Part shown: piece after piece, positions 63,589 to 64,000 of the stretch
Numbering within the stretch: position 1 is the first letter of the stretch
Layout: every line of letters starts with the position of its first letter
Origin: Ianthella basta
Taxonomy: Eukaryota; Porifera; Demospongiae; Verongiida; Ianthellidae
Direction of reading: 5' to 3'
DNA: 64,000 nt
NCBI GenBank assembly: GCA_964019415.1
Contig: OZ025879.1
Location: forward strand, 3,612,637-3,676,636
Program-made: the position numbers and the translations under genes
The notes under the pieces: generated by a model
Seen by the model: only the letters and a program-made list of their open reading frames with translations
Told to the model about the DNA's origin: nothing
The model's database searches: none

Positions 63589-64000
63589 TCGGCAGACAGA
63601 GGGAAGGACGGACTTGGAAACAAGTAAACATGATTTAAAAGTGCATTAATTCAGACTGAAAGTGGCATCATTACATTGTTCATAATGCATTGCATTGCAT
63701 GAGTCTCAGAATTCACTTGTTTTTGCTTGTAGTCTTTATTATAATGGGCACTGGATGGGTTCGACAAAGGAGGGAGACATATGTAGTAGCATGCACATGG
63801 CATGACAACATTTACATCTTTCACTCTTAGCTCACCGGCAATAATGGCTAAAATGATGATTATCACTGCAGCAAGGATCAGCTTCATCTACGTGCATGAA
63901 GGGAGAATGGCATTACATGATATTGGAGAGGCTCATAAGTCATAACACATACAGTAGAAGCTGAATTGGGGAAAATGTTTGAGCAGTACATACTGTATAT
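63589..64000 (-). CDS. Possible tail-anchor exon of a minus-strand gene, partial
   Basis: On the minus strand an acceptor (GCACGTAG) precedes MKLILAAVIIIILAIIAG and a GTGAGC-type donor follows at about 63837. A basic residue followed by a run of Ile/Leu/Ala looks like the C-terminal membrane anchor of a SNARE such as a VAMP. The rest of the gene would lie to the right of the window. It would continue the alternating strand order. The family call is tentative. Confidence 0.3.

Overview
The window is animal nuclear DNA: genes are broken by many short GT-AG introns, intergenic spacers are tiny, and micro- and minisatellites are abundant. The gene content (Roquin, a Death-domain protein, TUBGCP5, REV1, P5A ATPase) is metazoan. 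The compactness, short introns and intermediate divergence from human proteins suggest an early-branching animal such as a sponge. That placement is inference; no species can be named from the sequence.

Layout, left to right: Roquin/RC3H (+, 33-8189); NEK2-type kinase (-, 8704-11951); intronless REV1 (+, 12055-14700); a Death-domain plus Kelch-repeat gene in three tandem copies (-, 15621-17727, 19571-21692, 25318-27530); TUBGCP5 (+, 28478-39743); ANAPC2 (-, 40004-47722); THUMPD1 (+, 47802-50204); ATP13A1 (-, 51956-60918); CCNB1IP1/HEI10 (+, 60991-63588); and at the right edge a possible tail-anchor exon of another minus-strand gene. Leaving aside the duplicates, strands alternate perfectly (+-+-+-+-+). 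Each gene shares a divergent promoter with one neighbour and a convergent 3' region with the other. Three divergent promoters are only about 70-105 bp between start codons and carry E2F-like sites.

Between about 15.4 and 28.8 kb a segmental triplication has copied the Death-Kelch gene together with the promoter and first coding exon of TUBGCP5, leaving two orphan TUBGCP5 first exons. The third block also carries a piece of the NEK2-REV1 pair. There a deletion of about 4.2 kb fused the middle of a NEK2 exon to the REV1 3' end, and the breakpoint created an ATG in frame with the REV1 C-terminal domain.

Repeats dominate the non-coding part. They include a 3.8-kb C-rich minisatellite in a TUBGCP5 intron with a 1,202-bp higher-order repeat, a 30-bp x ~46 array in an ANAPC2 intron, several arrays in ATP13A1 introns, very long (TG)n tracts, a TA-flanked MITE and a perfect palindrome in Roquin intron 1, a 370-bp MITE with 8-bp target duplications and an empty site in its paralogues, and a near-perfect 65-bp-arm hairpin in an ATP13A1 intron.

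Several genes share a cell-division or genome-maintenance theme: NEK2 (centrosome), REV1 (translesion synthesis), TUBGCP5 (gamma-tubulin ring complex), ANAPC2 (APC/C) and HEI10 (meiotic crossover). THUMPD1 (tRNA acetylation), ATP13A1 (ER membrane-protein quality control) and Roquin (mRNA decay) are general housekeeping or regulatory functions.
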